From assembly GCF_028069725.1 (NCBI RefSeq), contig NZ_JANEWG010000016.1, positions 24,444-88,443 on the forward strand: DNA of 64,000 bases. The letters run 5' to 3'. Below, in pieces: positions 19,400 to 28,798 of this stretch. Numbering within the stretch: position 1 is the stretch's first letter; the number at the start of each line of letters is the position of its first letter. The position numbers and the translations under genes were made by a program. Source of the DNA: Citrobacter sp. Awk 4. GTDB lineage: Bacteria > Pseudomonadota > Gammaproteobacteria > Enterobacterales > Enterobacteriaceae. The notes under the pieces are model-generated. The model saw only the letters and a list, made by a program, of their open reading frames with translations, searched no databases and had not been told where the DNA came from.

Positions 19400-20869
19400 A
19401 TGGTTTCCGAAATTAAAACCACAGAAGCGCCCGCGTTACGTCGCGAACTTAAGGCGCGCCACCTGACGATGATCGCCATTGGTGGTTCCATCGGTACAGG
19501 TTTGTTCGTTGCATCTGGTGCAACGATTTCTGCAGCAGGCCCAGGTGGCGCGCTGTTTTCCTACATTCTGATTGGCCTGATGGTGTATTTCCTGATGACC
19601 AGTCTCGGTGAACTGGCTGCTTATATGCCGGTTTCCGGTTCGTTTGCAACCTACGGTCAGAACTATGTAGAAGAAGGCTTTGGCTTCGCGCTGGGCTGGA
19701 ACTATTGGTACAACTGGGCCGTGACGATCGCCGTTGACCTTGTGGCGGCGCAACTGGTGATGAGTTGGTGGTTCCCGGACACGCCAGGCTGGATCTGGAG
19801 TGCGCTGTTCCTGGGCGTTATTTTCTTGCTGAACTACATTTCTGTGCGCGGATTTGGTGAGGCGGAATATTGGTTTTCGCTGATCAAAGTCACCACCGTG
19901 ATTATCTTTATCGTGGTTGGCGTGATGATGATCTTCGGCATCTTCAAAGGCGCGCAGCCGGTAGGCTGGAGTAACTGGACAACGGGCGATGCACCATTTG
20001 CCGGTGGTTTTGCGGCGATGATAGGTGTGGCGATGATCGTCGGCTTCTCTTTCCAGGGCACCGAGCTGATTGGTATTGCGGCGGGTGAGTCTGAAGATCC
20101 GGAGAAGAACATTCCGCGCGCGGTGCGTCAGGTGTTCTGGCGTATCCTGCTGTTCTATGTGTTCGCCATCCTGATCATCAGCCTGATCATTCCGTACACT
20201 GACCCGAGTCTGCTGCGTAATGATGTAAAAGATATCTCCGTGAGTCCGTTCACGCTGGTATTCCAGCACGCGGGTCTGCTCTCTGCCGCTGCGGTAATGA
20301 ACGCAGTAATCCTGACGGCGGTACTGTCGGCGGGTAACTCCGGGATGTATGCCTCTACCCGTATGCTGTATACCCTGGCCTGTGATGGCAAAGCGCCGCG
20401 TATTTTCGCGAAGCTGTCTCGTGGTGGGGTACCGCGTAATGCGCTGTATGCAACCACCGTGATTGCGGGTCTGTGCTTCCTGACCTCTATGTTTGGCAAC
20501 CAGACTGTCTACCTGTGGCTGCTGAACACGTCCGGGATGACGGGCTTTATCGCCTGGCTGGGGATCGCCATCAGTCACTACCGCTTCCGTCGCGGTTATG
20601 TGATGCAGGGTCATGATATTAAGGACTTACCGTATCGTTCAGGTTTCTTCCCGCTGGGGCCGATCTTTGCGTTCGTGTTGTGTCTGACGATTACTCTGGG
20701 CCAGAACTACGAAGCGTTCCTGCAAGACACCATTGACTGGGGCGGCGTGATGGCGACCTATATCGGTATTCCGTTGTTCCTGATTATCTGGTTCGGCTAC
20801 AAACTGACCCGGGGTACGCGCTTCGTTCGTTACAGCGAAATGCAATTCCCGAAACGCGTCAAGAAGTAA
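19400..20869 (+). CDS. lysP: LysP, lysine-specific permease
   Basis: Inner-membrane APC-superfamily lysine importer that also acts as co-sensor for CadC. The 489-residue protein, starting MVSEIKTTEAPALRRELKAR, has 12 predicted helices and the amino-acid permease signature GGSIGTGLFVASGA near 30-43. It is almost identical to E. coli LysP. An in-frame TTG at 19331 would add 23 unconserved residues and is not used. Confidence 0.97.
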   Translation: MVSEIKTTEAPALRRELKARHLTMIAIGGSIGTGLFVASGATISAAGPGGALFSYILIGLMVYFLMTSLGELAAYMPVSGSFATYGQNYVEEGFGFALGWNYWYNWAVTIAVDLVAAQLVMSWWFPDTPGWIWSALFLGVIFLLNYISVRGFGEAEYWFSLIKVTTVIIFIVVGVMMIFGIFKGAQPVGWSNWTTGDAPFAGGFAAMIGVAMIVGFSFQGTELIGIAAGESEDPEKNIPRAVRQVFWRILLFYVFAILIISLIIPYTDPSLLRNDVKDISVSPFTLVFQHAGLLSAAAVMNAVILTAVLSAGNSGMYASTRMLYTLACDGKAPRIFAKLSRGGVPRNALYATTVIAGLCFLTSMFGNQTVYLWLLNTSGMTGFIAWLGIAISHYRFRRGYVMQGHDIKDLPYRSGFFPLGPIFAFVLCLTITLGQNYEAFLQDTIDWGGVMATYIGIPLFLIIWFGYKLTRGTRFVRYSEMQFPKRVKK

Positions 20870-20929
20870 TATGAATCGGTTGTCGGCAGGATTTGGCATT
20901 TGCGCTGCCATTCGACAACGATGAATAAG

Positions 20930-20958
20930 AAAACCCCGGCAGAGATGTCGGGGTTTTT
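20930..20958. terminator. Bidirectional terminator between lysP and the TonB receptor gene
   Basis: AAAACCCCG and CGGGGTTTT form a stem over a short loop with A and T tails, between two convergent genes. Confidence 0.88.
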
Positions 20959-20971
20959 TGTTGCACTGAAC

Positions 20972-22957
20972 TCAGAAGCTGTACGTTAAACCTACCGTAT
21001 AACGACGACCATCGAGGATTGTGTCGTAGGTGTCGTAATCAATCTGTTTATCCAGCGCGTTGTAAACGCCGGCGGTCACCAGCAGATTCTTGTTGGCGTT
21101 GTAGCGCATGCCCACATCAACCTGCGTATAAGAAGGCGTTCCCTGCGACATCGACGTACGGCTCAGGTATTCAGAGGTTTTACCGCGGAAGTTCAGGCGG
21201 CTCCAGAAACCGACATCCTGCGTAGCCTGCCAGTCCAGGGTGGTGTTGAACATGTGTTTTGGCATCTTGTTCAATGGCTTGCCCGAGAACTGGCCACTTT
21301 TCTGCTCAGAATCGGTCCAGGTATAGTTCGCTGTCCAGCTCAGATCGGAAGTGACCTTCCAGCCAAATGTCGATTCCACGCCGCGCATGTTTGCTTCATC
21401 AACGTTGACACGATCGCTGACGAAGTCATAGGTTTCATCGCCGATTGTACAGGCAGGATCGGCGCTGCTGTTGCAGCGGCGAACTTCGGTGATTTTGTCT
21501 TTAAAATCGGTGTTAAACAGGGTGATGCCGGCATTGAGGTTGTCGCCGTTATCCCATAGCAGGGCAATTTCTTCGCTCAGGCTTTTTTCGGGTTTCAGAT
21601 CCGGGTTGCCCACAATGATGCCATTCAGACGACCGCCACCCGTGACTTGTCCCCAGCTTGCTGAAGACTGGCGCAGGTCGGGAGCGCGGTAGCCCGCAGA
21701 GACGCCACCTTTCACCGTCCACTGTTCCGTCAGATGCCAGACACCGTAGCCGCGTGGCGTCCAGTTGTCGCCGTAGTTTTCATCTTTATCCATGCGCAGA
21801 CCGCCGGTCAGGGTGAAGGTGTCGGTGATCGCCCACTCATCTTCAGCAAACAGCGCCCAACTCCAGCGCGTCAATTTGTTCAGACCATCGGCCGCCTGTA
21901 ACTGGTTACCGTTATCGCGGAGTTTTTCATAACGGTATTGCCCGCCCAGCGTCAGAGTATGTGCGCCGAGGAATATCTGGTTCTGGTTGTTGAAAATCGT
22001 ATTGTAAGACTTCATCTCGCGACCCGGGTTATTGGTCTCTTCCTGCTGAACGTAGCTGGTGCTGTTGAAGTCATCGTAATAACCGCTGTGCGTTAATGAG
22101 TATGTGGTGTGCTCGTAGCGGTTTTCGCTTTTGGTGTTGGGTTTACAGGTGGTGCCACGGCAGGTGACTTCCGCCATTGACATGCCCGGCGTACTGTCGC
22201 GGTCCTGCAATTCGCGCGCAATGTCGAAATCAACATCGTTTTTTTCATCTGGTGTGAAGTTAAGTGTCAGGCCGCCGTTGCGCAGGCGTTGTTCATTAAA
22301 GCCATTGACTATCTGATCTTCGGCGCGGCGTGACAGCAGCCCTGTCACTTTTGCGCCAAGCAGTCCGTCAATTAACGGACCCGAGGCATAGGCGTTCGTC
22401 TGGAAGAGATCGCCGGAATCACTGTTTTCCTGGAAGGTGGCATCGCCATGCAGAGAACCGGTCCAGCCTTTGGTATTAGAGACTTTTTTGGTGATCACGT
22501 TGATAACGCCCCCCATCGCGTCTGAACCGTAAAGTGATGACATCGGTCCACGAATCACCTCAATCCGCTCAATCGACTCCAGTGGGGGTAGCCAGCCTTG
22601 TTCAATCCCGGCGTTATCGCTGTTCGGTCGCGTGCCGCGGGTACTGATGCGTTTACCGTTGACCAGGAAAAGCGTGTATTGCGAGGCCATGCCGCGGATA
22701 CTGATGTCACTACTGCTCCCGCCACCTGTCACTACCACGCCAGGAACATCTTTTAGCGCATCGGTGACATCGCGGTAGGCTTTATCCTCAATCTGCTGTT
22801 TGGTAATTACAGAGATGGAGGCAGGGGCGTTCTGAATCTTCTGCTCAAATCCCGTCGCGGTAACAACGACGGTGTCCTGGTCGGCAGCTTGGGCGAGTGG
22901 TGGGAGGCAGGCTACGCTTACTGTGACAGCAACGGCCTTAACGTGAGGTATGGTCAT
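20972..22957 (-). CDS. TonB-dependent catecholate siderophore receptor, IrgA-like, in the cirA position
   Basis: Outer-membrane gated channel for ferric siderophores. With the ATG at 22957 it has 661 residues: signal peptide to about 24 (ending LAQA), TonB box DTVVVTA, plug domain to about 160, and a 22-strand barrel ending in aromatic TYSF. It sits where E. coli has cirA, but its plug (QNAPASISVIT, YRDVTDALKDVPGVVVTGGG, SDNAGIEQGWLPPLESIERI) resembles Vibrio cholerae IrgA, from memory, more than E. coli CirA (LQRKPVQNLKDVLKEVPG). A Fur box lies upstream. Ligand unproven; an enterobactin-type catecholate is likely. Confidence 0.88.
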   Translation of the reverse strand: MTIPHVKAVAVTVSVACLPPLAQAADQDTVVVTATGFEQKIQNAPASISVITKQQIEDKAYRDVTDALKDVPGVVVTGGGSSSDISIRGMASQYTLFLVNGKRISTRGTRPNSDNAGIEQGWLPPLESIERIEVIRGPMSSLYGSDAMGGVINVITKKVSNTKGWTGSLHGDATFQENSDSGDLFQTNAYASGPLIDGLLGAKVTGLLSRRAEDQIVNGFNEQRLRNGGLTLNFTPDEKNDVDFDIARELQDRDSTPGMSMAEVTCRGTTCKPNTKSENRYEHTTYSLTHSGYYDDFNSTSYVQQEETNNPGREMKSYNTIFNNQNQIFLGAHTLTLGGQYRYEKLRDNGNQLQAADGLNKLTRWSWALFAEDEWAITDTFTLTGGLRMDKDENYGDNWTPRGYGVWHLTEQWTVKGGVSAGYRAPDLRQSSASWGQVTGGGRLNGIIVGNPDLKPEKSLSEEIALLWDNGDNLNAGITLFNTDFKDKITEVRRCNSSADPACTIGDETYDFVSDRVNVDEANMRGVESTFGWKVTSDLSWTANYTWTDSEQKSGQFSGKPLNKMPKHMFNTTLDWQATQDVGFWSRLNFRGKTSEYLSRTSMSQGTPSYTQVDVGMRYNANKNLLVTAGVYNALDKQIDYDTYDTILDGRRYTVGLTYSF

Positions 22958-23094
22958 TTGTATCATTCCATTAAATGAATAAAAAACTGCGTGTCCTGTG
23001 TAAATCCACGACGACTGTATGTATTTGTCTTTTAAGTATTCTTTACGTAGATGAGGCGGGAGAATTGTACAAAAGAATGATTTTTTGTAAACAC

Positions 23095-23115
23095 AAATGA
23101 TAATTGGAATCATTT
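23095..23115 (-). promoter_or_regulatory. Fur box upstream of the TonB receptor
   Basis: AAATGATAATTGGAATCATTT matches the 7-1-7 Fur consensus well, and the outer arms ACAAATGA and TCATTTGT (23092-23117) form a perfect inverted repeat. It lies about 140 bp before the start codon, consistent with iron repression of the receptor. Confidence 0.75.
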
Positions 23116-23244
23116 GTGTTTGTGTGAATTTGAGTTGGAATGCTTTTAAATCAATAAGATAGGTAAGTGTAAATAAAGCGGAAATGTGAAGGAAAAATGA
23201 AGATATGCGAGTAGAGAGGGAAGGAGGGCTGGCGCCCTCCAAAA

Positions 23245-24081
23245 TTACGTCAACAAATGCTGCGCGTGAAACCGCAGATGATCCTCAATAAAAGAGGCAA
23301 TGAAGTAATAGCTATGATCGTATCCGGGTTGAATGCGCAGTGTCATTGGCCACGCCGTCTGGCGAGCCGCTTCCGCCAGTACTGCGGGCTGGAGCTGGTC
23401 GGCGAGGAATTGATCGTTATCGCCTTGATCCACCAGGGTTGGAATGGCGTGCTCGGGTTTGCTGGACAACATCAACGCACAGCTATCCCATTCTGCCCAC
23501 AGCGCTCTTTCTTCACCCAAATACGCGGTAAAGGCTTTTTCTCCCCACGGCACGCGACACGGATTCACAATGGGTGCAAAAGCGGAAACGCTGGTGTATT
23601 TACCGGGATTTTTCAACGCCATGATGAGCGCGCCATGTCCGCCCATCGAATGTCCGCTGATAGCGCAGCGGCTACTGACGTTAAATTGCGACTGGATCAG
23701 TGCCGGAAGTTCATCGCGCAGATAATCATACATGCGAAAATGCGCGGCCCAGGGCTGCTGCGTCGCATTCAGGTAGAACCCTGCGCCCTGGCCTAAATCG
23801 TAATGTTCATCATCGGCGACCTGTTCACCACGCGGGCTGGTATCTGGCATGACCAGCACAATACCCAGTTCTGCCGCGATGCGCTGCGCACCGGCTTTGG
23901 TGGTGAAGTTTTCATCATTGCAGGTTAACCCTGACAGCCAGTACAGCACGGGAGGCGGCGCGGTATCACGGGGAGGGGGAAGAAAAATACTGAATGTCAT
24001 CGCGCAATTCAGCGTGCTGGCGTTGTGCCGCCAGCGTTGCTGCCAGCCTTCAAAACAGCGGTGCTCTTCGAGCATTTCCAT
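23245..24081 (-). CDS. yeiG: YeiG, S-formylglutathione hydrolase
   Basis: Serine hydrolase that splits S-formylglutathione to formate and glutathione in formaldehyde detoxification; paralogue of FrmB. The 278-residue protein (ATG at 24081, [14 protein letters not shown]) has the esterase D fold, nucleophile Ser in [10 protein letters not shown] near 146-155, the oxyanion-side [13 protein letters not shown] and the catalytic His in GYDHSYYF near 255. An upstream in-frame start would add 13 residues not found in orthologues. Here it is not with frmA. Confidence 0.94.
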   Translation of the reverse strand: MEMLEEHRCFEGWQQRWRHNASTLNCAMTFSIFLPPPRDTAPPPVLYWLSGLTCNDENFTTKAGAQRIAAELGIVLVMPDTSPRGEQVADDEHYDLGQGAGFYLNATQQPWAAHFRMYDYLRDELPALIQSQFNVSSRCAISGHSMGGHGALIMALKNPGKYTSVSAFAPIVNPCRVPWGEKAFTAYLGEERALWAEWDSCALMLSSKPEHAIPTLVDQGDNDQFLADQLQPAVLAEAARQTAWPMTLRIQPGYDHSYYFIASFIEDHLRFHAQHLLT

Positions 24082-24410
24082 GCGTGGCTCCTGTTGTGTT
24101 GTGCGTTGTGAACTCCCCATAATACAGATTATTCATAGTGCTGTGAGTAACTTTCACTTCCGCATTTAGCTAACATGCTTCATCATCTACACAACTTTAC
24201 ATTAACACTCAGGCATCGTGAGCCATCAGGTTTGCCGGCAAGGGGCGGCGTGTGAAATCCAGGTGATGAAAGGCAGCGTCAATTTCAATAATTATCACTG
24301 CGAATACTGGATTATGTGCGCGGCCTCACGCACAATGTTTGGGCTGTCATACAGCTTAAAAACTTTGTCCCATGTAGGGCAGAGGCGCCACACCTGCAGG
24401 AGAAAAAGAA
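24082..24410. promoter_or_regulatory. Divergent yeiG/folE spacer
   Basis: About 329 bp with no supported gene. A hairpin-capable repeat at 24315-24334 has arms TGTGCG and CGCACA with an 8-nt loop, 77-96 bp before folE. Near yeiG, a symmetric GTGAG and TTCAC pair around 24143-24158 partly resembles a CRP half-site. No MetJ box was recognised by eye. The folE ribosome-binding site CAGGAGAAA is strong. Confidence 0.4.
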
Positions 24411-25079
24411 ATGTCATCACTCAGTAAAGAAGCGGCCCTGGTTCATGAAGCGCTGGTTGCGCGTGGTCTGGAAACCCCGCTGCGCCCGCCCGTACATGAG
24501 ATGGATAACGAAACGCGCAAACGTCTTATCTCAGGCCACATGACTGAGATCATGCAGCTATTGAATCTTGATTTGAGCGATGACAGCCTGATGGAGACGC
24601 CTCACCGCATCGCTAAGATGTATGTCGATGAGATCTTCTCCGGCCTTGATTACGCAAACTTCCCTAAAATCACCGTCATTGAAAATAAAATGAAGGTCGA
24701 TGAAATGGTAACGGTGCGTGACATCACCCTGACCAGTACCTGCGAACACCATTTCGTGACCATTGATGGGAAGGCGACGGTGGCATATATCCCGAAAGAG
24801 TCGGTGATTGGCCTCTCGAAAATTAACCGTATTGTGCAGTTTTTTGCCCAACGCCCACAGGTTCAGGAGCGTTTGACCCAGCAAATTCTGACGGCGCTGC
24901 AAACATTACTCGGTACTAACAATGTGGCGGTGTCGATTGACGCAGTGCATTACTGCGTGAAAGCGCGCGGAATTCGCGATGCGACCAGCGCAACGACAAC
25001 CACCTCGCTCGGCGGGTTGTTTAAATCCAGCCAGAATACCCGCCAGGAGTTCCTGCGCGCTGTTCGTCACCACAACTGA
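24411..25079 (+). CDS. folE: FolE, GTP cyclohydrolase I
   Basis: First enzyme of tetrahydrofolate and queuosine precursor synthesis; converts GTP to 7,8-dihydroneopterin triphosphate. The 222-residue protein matches E. coli FolE closely. Zinc ligands are visible in TSTCEHHF (about 108-115) and CVKARG (about 181-186), and the substrate-site segment [19 protein letters not shown] is present. yeiB begins 14 bp after the stop, so they are probably co-transcribed. Confidence 0.97.
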   Translation: MSSLSKEAALVHEALVARGLETPLRPPVHEMDNETRKRLISGHMTEIMQLLNLDLSDDSLMETPHRIAKMYVDEIFSGLDYANFPKITVIENKMKVDEMVTVRDITLTSTCEHHFVTIDGKATVAYIPKESVIGLSKINRIVQFFAQRPQVQERLTQQILTALQTLLGTNNVAVSIDAVHYCVKARGIRDATSATTTTSLGGLFKSSQNTRQEFLRAVRHHN

Positions 25080-25093
25080 TTAAGGCCCAGAAT

Positions 25094-26251
25094 ATGGAGC
25101 GTAATGTCACGCTGGATTTTGTTCGTGGCGTTGCCATCCTGGGTATTTTGCTACTCAATATCAGCGCCTTTGGTTTGCCAAAGGCCGCTTATCTCAACCC
25201 TGCCTGGTACGGCGATATTACCGCTTCGGATGCCTGGACATGGGCAATCCTCGATCTCGTTGCGCAGACCAAATTTCTCACACTCTTTGCATTGCTGTTC
25301 GGCGCAGGGCTGCAAATGTTGCTGCCGCGCGGTAAACGCTGGATCCAGTCACGTCTGACGCTGCTGGTGTTGCTGGGATTTATTCACGCCTTGTTGTTCT
25401 GGGATGGCGACATTTTGCTGGCCTATGGTCTTGTTGGGCTGATTTGTTGGCGACTGGTGCGTGACGCGCCATCTGTGAAGAGCCTGTTCAACACCGGCAT
25501 CGTGCTTTATCTGGCGGGGATTGGTGTTTTGCTGCTGCTGGGAACGATCTCAGGCAATGAAATCAGCCGGGCCTGGACCCCGGATGCTTCTGCGCTGTTG
25601 TATGAAAAATACTGGAAGCTGAACGGGGGAGTGGAAGCCATCAGCAATCGCGTTGACGCGTTGTCGAACAGTTTGCTGGCGCTGGGAGCGCAGTATGGCT
25701 GGCAACTGGCGGGGATGATGTTGCTGGGGGCGGCGTTAATGCGCAGCGGCTGGTTGAAAGGTCAATACAACCTGCATCACTACCGCCGAACTGGCGCCAT
25801 TCTGATTGTCACTGGAGTCCTGATTAATCTGCCTGCGATAGTCGCGCAATGGCAGCTGGATTGGGCCTGGCGCTGGTGCGGCTTTCTGTTACAGGCACCG
25901 CGCGAGCTGAGCGCGCCGTTTCAAACGCTGGGGTACGCGGCGCTGATGTTTGGCTTCTGGCCCCAACTGAGCCGCAGCAAACTGGTTATCGCCATTGCCT
26001 GCGTAGGACGAATGGCGCTGAGTAATTACCTCTTGCAGACGCTTTTCTGCACCACGCTGTTTTATCATTTCGGTTTGTTTATGAAATTCGACCGGCTGGA
26101 ACTGTTGCTGTTTGTGGTTCCCGTGTGGCTGGCGAACCTGCTTTTCTCCGTCATCTGGCTGCATTTCTGGCGCCAGGGGCCAGTGGAATGGCTGTGGCGG
26201 CAATTGACCTTACGTGCTTCAGGGACATCACTATCTCGAACATCCAGATAA
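25094..26251 (+). CDS. yeiB: YeiB, DUF418 inner-membrane protein
   Basis: A 385-residue polytopic membrane protein of the DUF418 family (acyltransferase-3 related), the E. coli length. It starts MERNVTLDFVRGVAILGIL, the typical DUF418 first helix with an RG motif, and ends with about nine further helices and a basic tail. The catalytic role is unknown. It follows folE closely in a likely operon. Confidence 0.92.
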   Translation: MERNVTLDFVRGVAILGILLLNISAFGLPKAAYLNPAWYGDITASDAWTWAILDLVAQTKFLTLFALLFGAGLQMLLPRGKRWIQSRLTLLVLLGFIHALLFWDGDILLAYGLVGLICWRLVRDAPSVKSLFNTGIVLYLAGIGVLLLLGTISGNEISRAWTPDASALLYEKYWKLNGGVEAISNRVDALSNSLLALGAQYGWQLAGMMLLGAALMRSGWLKGQYNLHHYRRTGAILIVTGVLINLPAIVAQWQLDWAWRWCGFLLQAPRELSAPFQTLGYAALMFGFWPQLSRSKLVIAIACVGRMALSNYLLQTLFCTTLFYHFGLFMKFDRLELLLFVVPVWLANLLFSVIWLHFWRQGPVEWLWRQLTLRASGTSLSRTSR

Positions 26252-26279
26252 CGATCTAGATCACATTCATTAACAAAAC

Positions 26280-26297
26280 GCATGTAACCGTTTCCAA
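26280..26297 (+). promoter_or_regulatory. GalR/GalS operator upstream of galS
   Basis: TGTAACCGTTTCCA (26283-26296) matches the galactose operator consensus with central CG and flanking AA/TT, about 105 bp before galS. The half-site GATCACATT at 26260-26268 suggests a CRP site beside it. This fits known autorepression of galS. Confidence 0.65.
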
Positions 26298-26400
26298 CCC
26301 TGTGACCTTACTCACGCAGTCCTCCGCGCGTCGCTGACAAAATAGCCGCCTGCAAAAGGGGTATCTGTGAGCAACGGTAATTTAAAACAGGGTAGTGAAT

Positions 26401-27423
26401 ATGATAACCATCCGTGATGTGGCACGTCAGGCAGGCGTCTCTGTGGCGACCGTTTCGCGCGTACTGAATAACAGTACGTTGGTGAGTCCTGATACGCGTG
26501 ACGCAGTCATGAAAGCAGTCAGTTCACTGGGTTATCGCCCTAATGCGAATGCGCAGGCGTTGGCAACGCAGGTGAGCGACACCATCGGTGTTGTGGTGAT
26601 GGATGTTTCAGATGCTTTTTTTGGCGCACTGGTGAAAGCGGTCGATTTGGTGGCTCAGCAGCATCAGAAATATGTGCTGATTGGTAACAGTTATCACGAG
26701 GCTGAAAAAGAACGACATGCCATTGAGGTGTTAATCCGTCAACGCTGCAACGCCTTGATTGTCCACTCCAAAGCGCTAAGCGATCGGGAACTGAGCGAAT
26801 TTATGGATCAGATCCCCGGCATGGTGCTGATCAACCGCCTCATCCCCGGCTACGCCCATCGTTGCGTCTGTCTGGATAATATCAGCGGCGCAAAAATGGC
26901 CACGCGGATGCTGCTTAATAATGGCCATCAACGCATCGGCTATCTGGCCTCCAGCCACCGTATCGAAGATGATGCAATGCGTAAAGAAGGGTGGTTAGCC
27001 GCACTGAGAGAGCAAGGGATCAGCCCGTCTGAGAGCTGGGTTGGCACAGGTTCGCCTGATATGCCGGGGGGTGAATCAGCAATGGTTGAGCTTCTGGGAC
27101 GTAACCTGCAACTCACTGCCGTGTTTGCTTACAATGACAACATGGCCGCCGGTGCGCTGACCGCGTTGAAAGACAACGGTATTGCCATCCCGCTGCATCT
27201 GTCGATTATCGGTTTTGATGATATTCCCATCGCACGTTACACCGACCCGCAACTGACGACGGTGCGTTATCCCATTGCTTCAATGGCCAAAATGGCAACA
27301 GAACTGGCGTTACAGGGCGCCTCTGGCATGTTAGATGCGTCGGCAACGCACTGTTTTATGCCGACTCTGGTGCGTCGGCACTCCGTGGCGTTGCGACAGA
27401 ATGCGGCCCTGATCACTAACTAA
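26401..27423 (+). CDS. galS: GalS, galactose isorepressor
   Basis: LacI/GalR-family repressor of mglBAC and itself, induced by galactose. The N-terminal helix-turn-helix [20 protein letters not shown] is followed by the hinge and the periplasmic-binding-protein-like effector domain (about 60-335). The chosen ATG at 26401 fits orthologues; a GTG two codons upstream is in frame. At 340 residues it is about six shorter at the C-terminus than E. coli GalS (346). It stands directly upstream of mglB. Confidence 0.95.
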   Translation: MITIRDVARQAGVSVATVSRVLNNSTLVSPDTRDAVMKAVSSLGYRPNANAQALATQVSDTIGVVVMDVSDAFFGALVKAVDLVAQQHQKYVLIGNSYHEAEKERHAIEVLIRQRCNALIVHSKALSDRELSEFMDQIPGMVLINRLIPGYAHRCVCLDNISGAKMATRMLLNNGHQRIGYLASSHRIEDDAMRKEGWLAALREQGISPSESWVGTGSPDMPGGESAMVELLGRNLQLTAVFAYNDNMAAGALTALKDNGIAIPLHLSIIGFDDIPIARYTDPQLTTVRYPIASMAKMATELALQGASGMLDASATHCFMPTLVRRHSVALRQNAALITN

Positions 27424-27720
27424 AAATGTCGTTGTATGTAACCGCTTTCAATGTGTGAGTAAATTCACAGTATCTTAACAATGTGATGGCTATGATGGCA
27501 CCGTTTGAAACGCTGTAACTATTATGTAACGGTGAGCAATCAGTTTTACCGCTGCATTAGCGCCTTAAACCAAAATTAAAGCCTGGTTTTAGAGCGTTAC
27601 TGGGCACGGAAGAAAGATTTTTTAAAAGTGAGCTTCGGCATTCAGTAACACTTATTTAACGTTCTGCCCTGCCGAGCATTTTTCTCAAGTACTACCCTGC
27701 ATAATAAAACCGGAGATACC
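27424..27720 (+). promoter_or_regulatory. mglB promoter: GalS operator, class II CRP site and -10 element
   Basis: A galactose operator at 27436-27452 (ATGTAACCGCTTTCAAT) is followed by a near-perfect CRP site at 27454-27469 (TGTGA, six bases, TCACA) and a -10 hexamer TATGAT at 27491-27496. A start near 27503 puts CRP at -41.5, the class II position. A leader of roughly 220 nt runs to mglB with a good ribosome-binding site (CCGGAGA). No gene is seen. Confidence 0.8.
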
Positions 27721-28719
27721 ATGAATAAGAAGGTGTTGACTCTGTCTGCTGTGATGGCAAGCATGTTATTCGGCGCGGCTGCGCACGCTGCTGATACCCG
27801 CATTGGTGTGACGATCTACAAATATGACGATAACTTTATGTCCGTGGTACGTAAGGCTATCGAACAAGATGCCAAAGCGGCACCTGACGTACAGCTGCTG
27901 ATGAATGACTCGCAGAACGATCAGTCTAAACAAAACGACCAGATCGACGTTCTGCTGGCGAAAGGTGTGAAAGCGCTGGCAATCAACCTGGTTGACCCGG
28001 CGGCGGCAGGTACAGTGATTGAGAAAGCGCGTGGTCAGAATGTCCCGGTTGTCTTCTTCAACAAAGAACCTTCCCGTAAGGCGCTGGACAGCTATGACAA
28101 AGCCTATTACGTCGGCACTGACTCTAAAGAATCTGGAATTATTCAGGGCGACCTGATTGCGAAACACTGGCAGGCGAATCAGGGTTGGGATCTGAACAAA
28201 GATGGCCAAATTCAGTTTGTTCTGCTGAAAGGCGAACCAGGCCATCCGGATGCTGAAGCGCGTACCACCTACGTTATTAAAGAGCTGAACGATAAAGGCA
28301 TCAAAACCGAGCAGCTGCAGTTAGATACCGCAATGTGGGATACCGCTCAGGCGAAAGATAAAATGGATGCCTGGTTGTCCGGTCCGAACGCCAACAAAAT
28401 TGAAGTGGTTATTGCGAACAACGATGCCATGGCAATGGGTGCTGTTGAAGCCCTGAAAGCGCACAACAAGACCAGCGTACCGGTATTTGGTGTGGATGCA
28501 TTGCCTGAAGCGCTGGCTCTGGTGAAATCTGGCGCGCTGGCAGGTACCGTGCTGAACGATGCTAACAACCAGGCAAAAGCGACCTTCGATCTGGCGAAAA
28601 ACCTGGCAGATGGCAAAGGCGCTGCTGATGGCACCAACTGGAAAATTGAGAACAAAATTGTTCGCGTTCCTTACGTAGGTGTTGATAAAGATAATCTGGC
28701 TGAGTTCACCAAAAAATAA
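27721..28719 (+). CDS. mglB: MglB, periplasmic galactose/glucose-binding protein
   Basis: High-affinity binding protein for D-galactose and D-glucose; feeds MglAC and signals to the Trg chemoreceptor. The 332-residue precursor has a signal peptide [20 protein letters not shown] ending AHA at about 23. The ribose-binding-type two-lobe fold follows, and the calcium-binding loop DLNKDGQIQ is present near 157-165. It is nearly identical to E. coli MglB. Confidence 0.98.
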   Translation: MNKKVLTLSAVMASMLFGAAAHAADTRIGVTIYKYDDNFMSVVRKAIEQDAKAAPDVQLLMNDSQNDQSKQNDQIDVLLAKGVKALAINLVDPAAAGTVIEKARGQNVPVVFFNKEPSRKALDSYDKAYYVGTDSKESGIIQGDLIAKHWQANQGWDLNKDGQIQFVLLKGEPGHPDAEARTTYVIKELNDKGIKTEQLQLDTAMWDTAQAKDKMDAWLSGPNANKIEVVIANNDAMAMGAVEALKAHNKTSVPVFGVDALPEALALVKSGALAGTVLNDANNQAKATFDLAKNLADGKGAADGTNWKIENKIVRVPYVGVDKDNLAEFTKK

Positions 28720-28739
28720 TCGTTGTTATCCGTTTTCTC

Positions 28740-28764
28740 GGGCGCATATCTCTTGCGCCCTTTA
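28740..28764 (+). terminator. mglB-mglA intergenic hairpin
   Basis: GGGCGCA and TGCGCCC form a 7-bp stem, followed by TTTAATAA. It probably attenuates read-through or protects mglB mRNA, which would let the binding protein exceed MglA and MglC. Confidence 0.65.
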
Positions 28765-28798
28765 ATAACGCACTCTGCGAGGCCAACAAGGTATAATT

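Noticed and set aside
19306..19416. 36-codon frame overlapping the lysP start, possible leader peptide
   Set aside because: No ribosome-binding site at its start, no lysine codon run, and it may begin upstream of the actual transcript.
19436..20614. Long open frame (392 codons) antisense to lysP
   Set aside because: It is the mirror of a highly conserved gene with strong codon bias. Its translation is low-complexity, rich in Arg, His, Gln and Thr, without any recognisable domain.
24082..24410. MetJ box before folE
   Set aside because: folE is reported to be MetJ-controlled, but no tandem AGACGTCT-like repeats were visible here.
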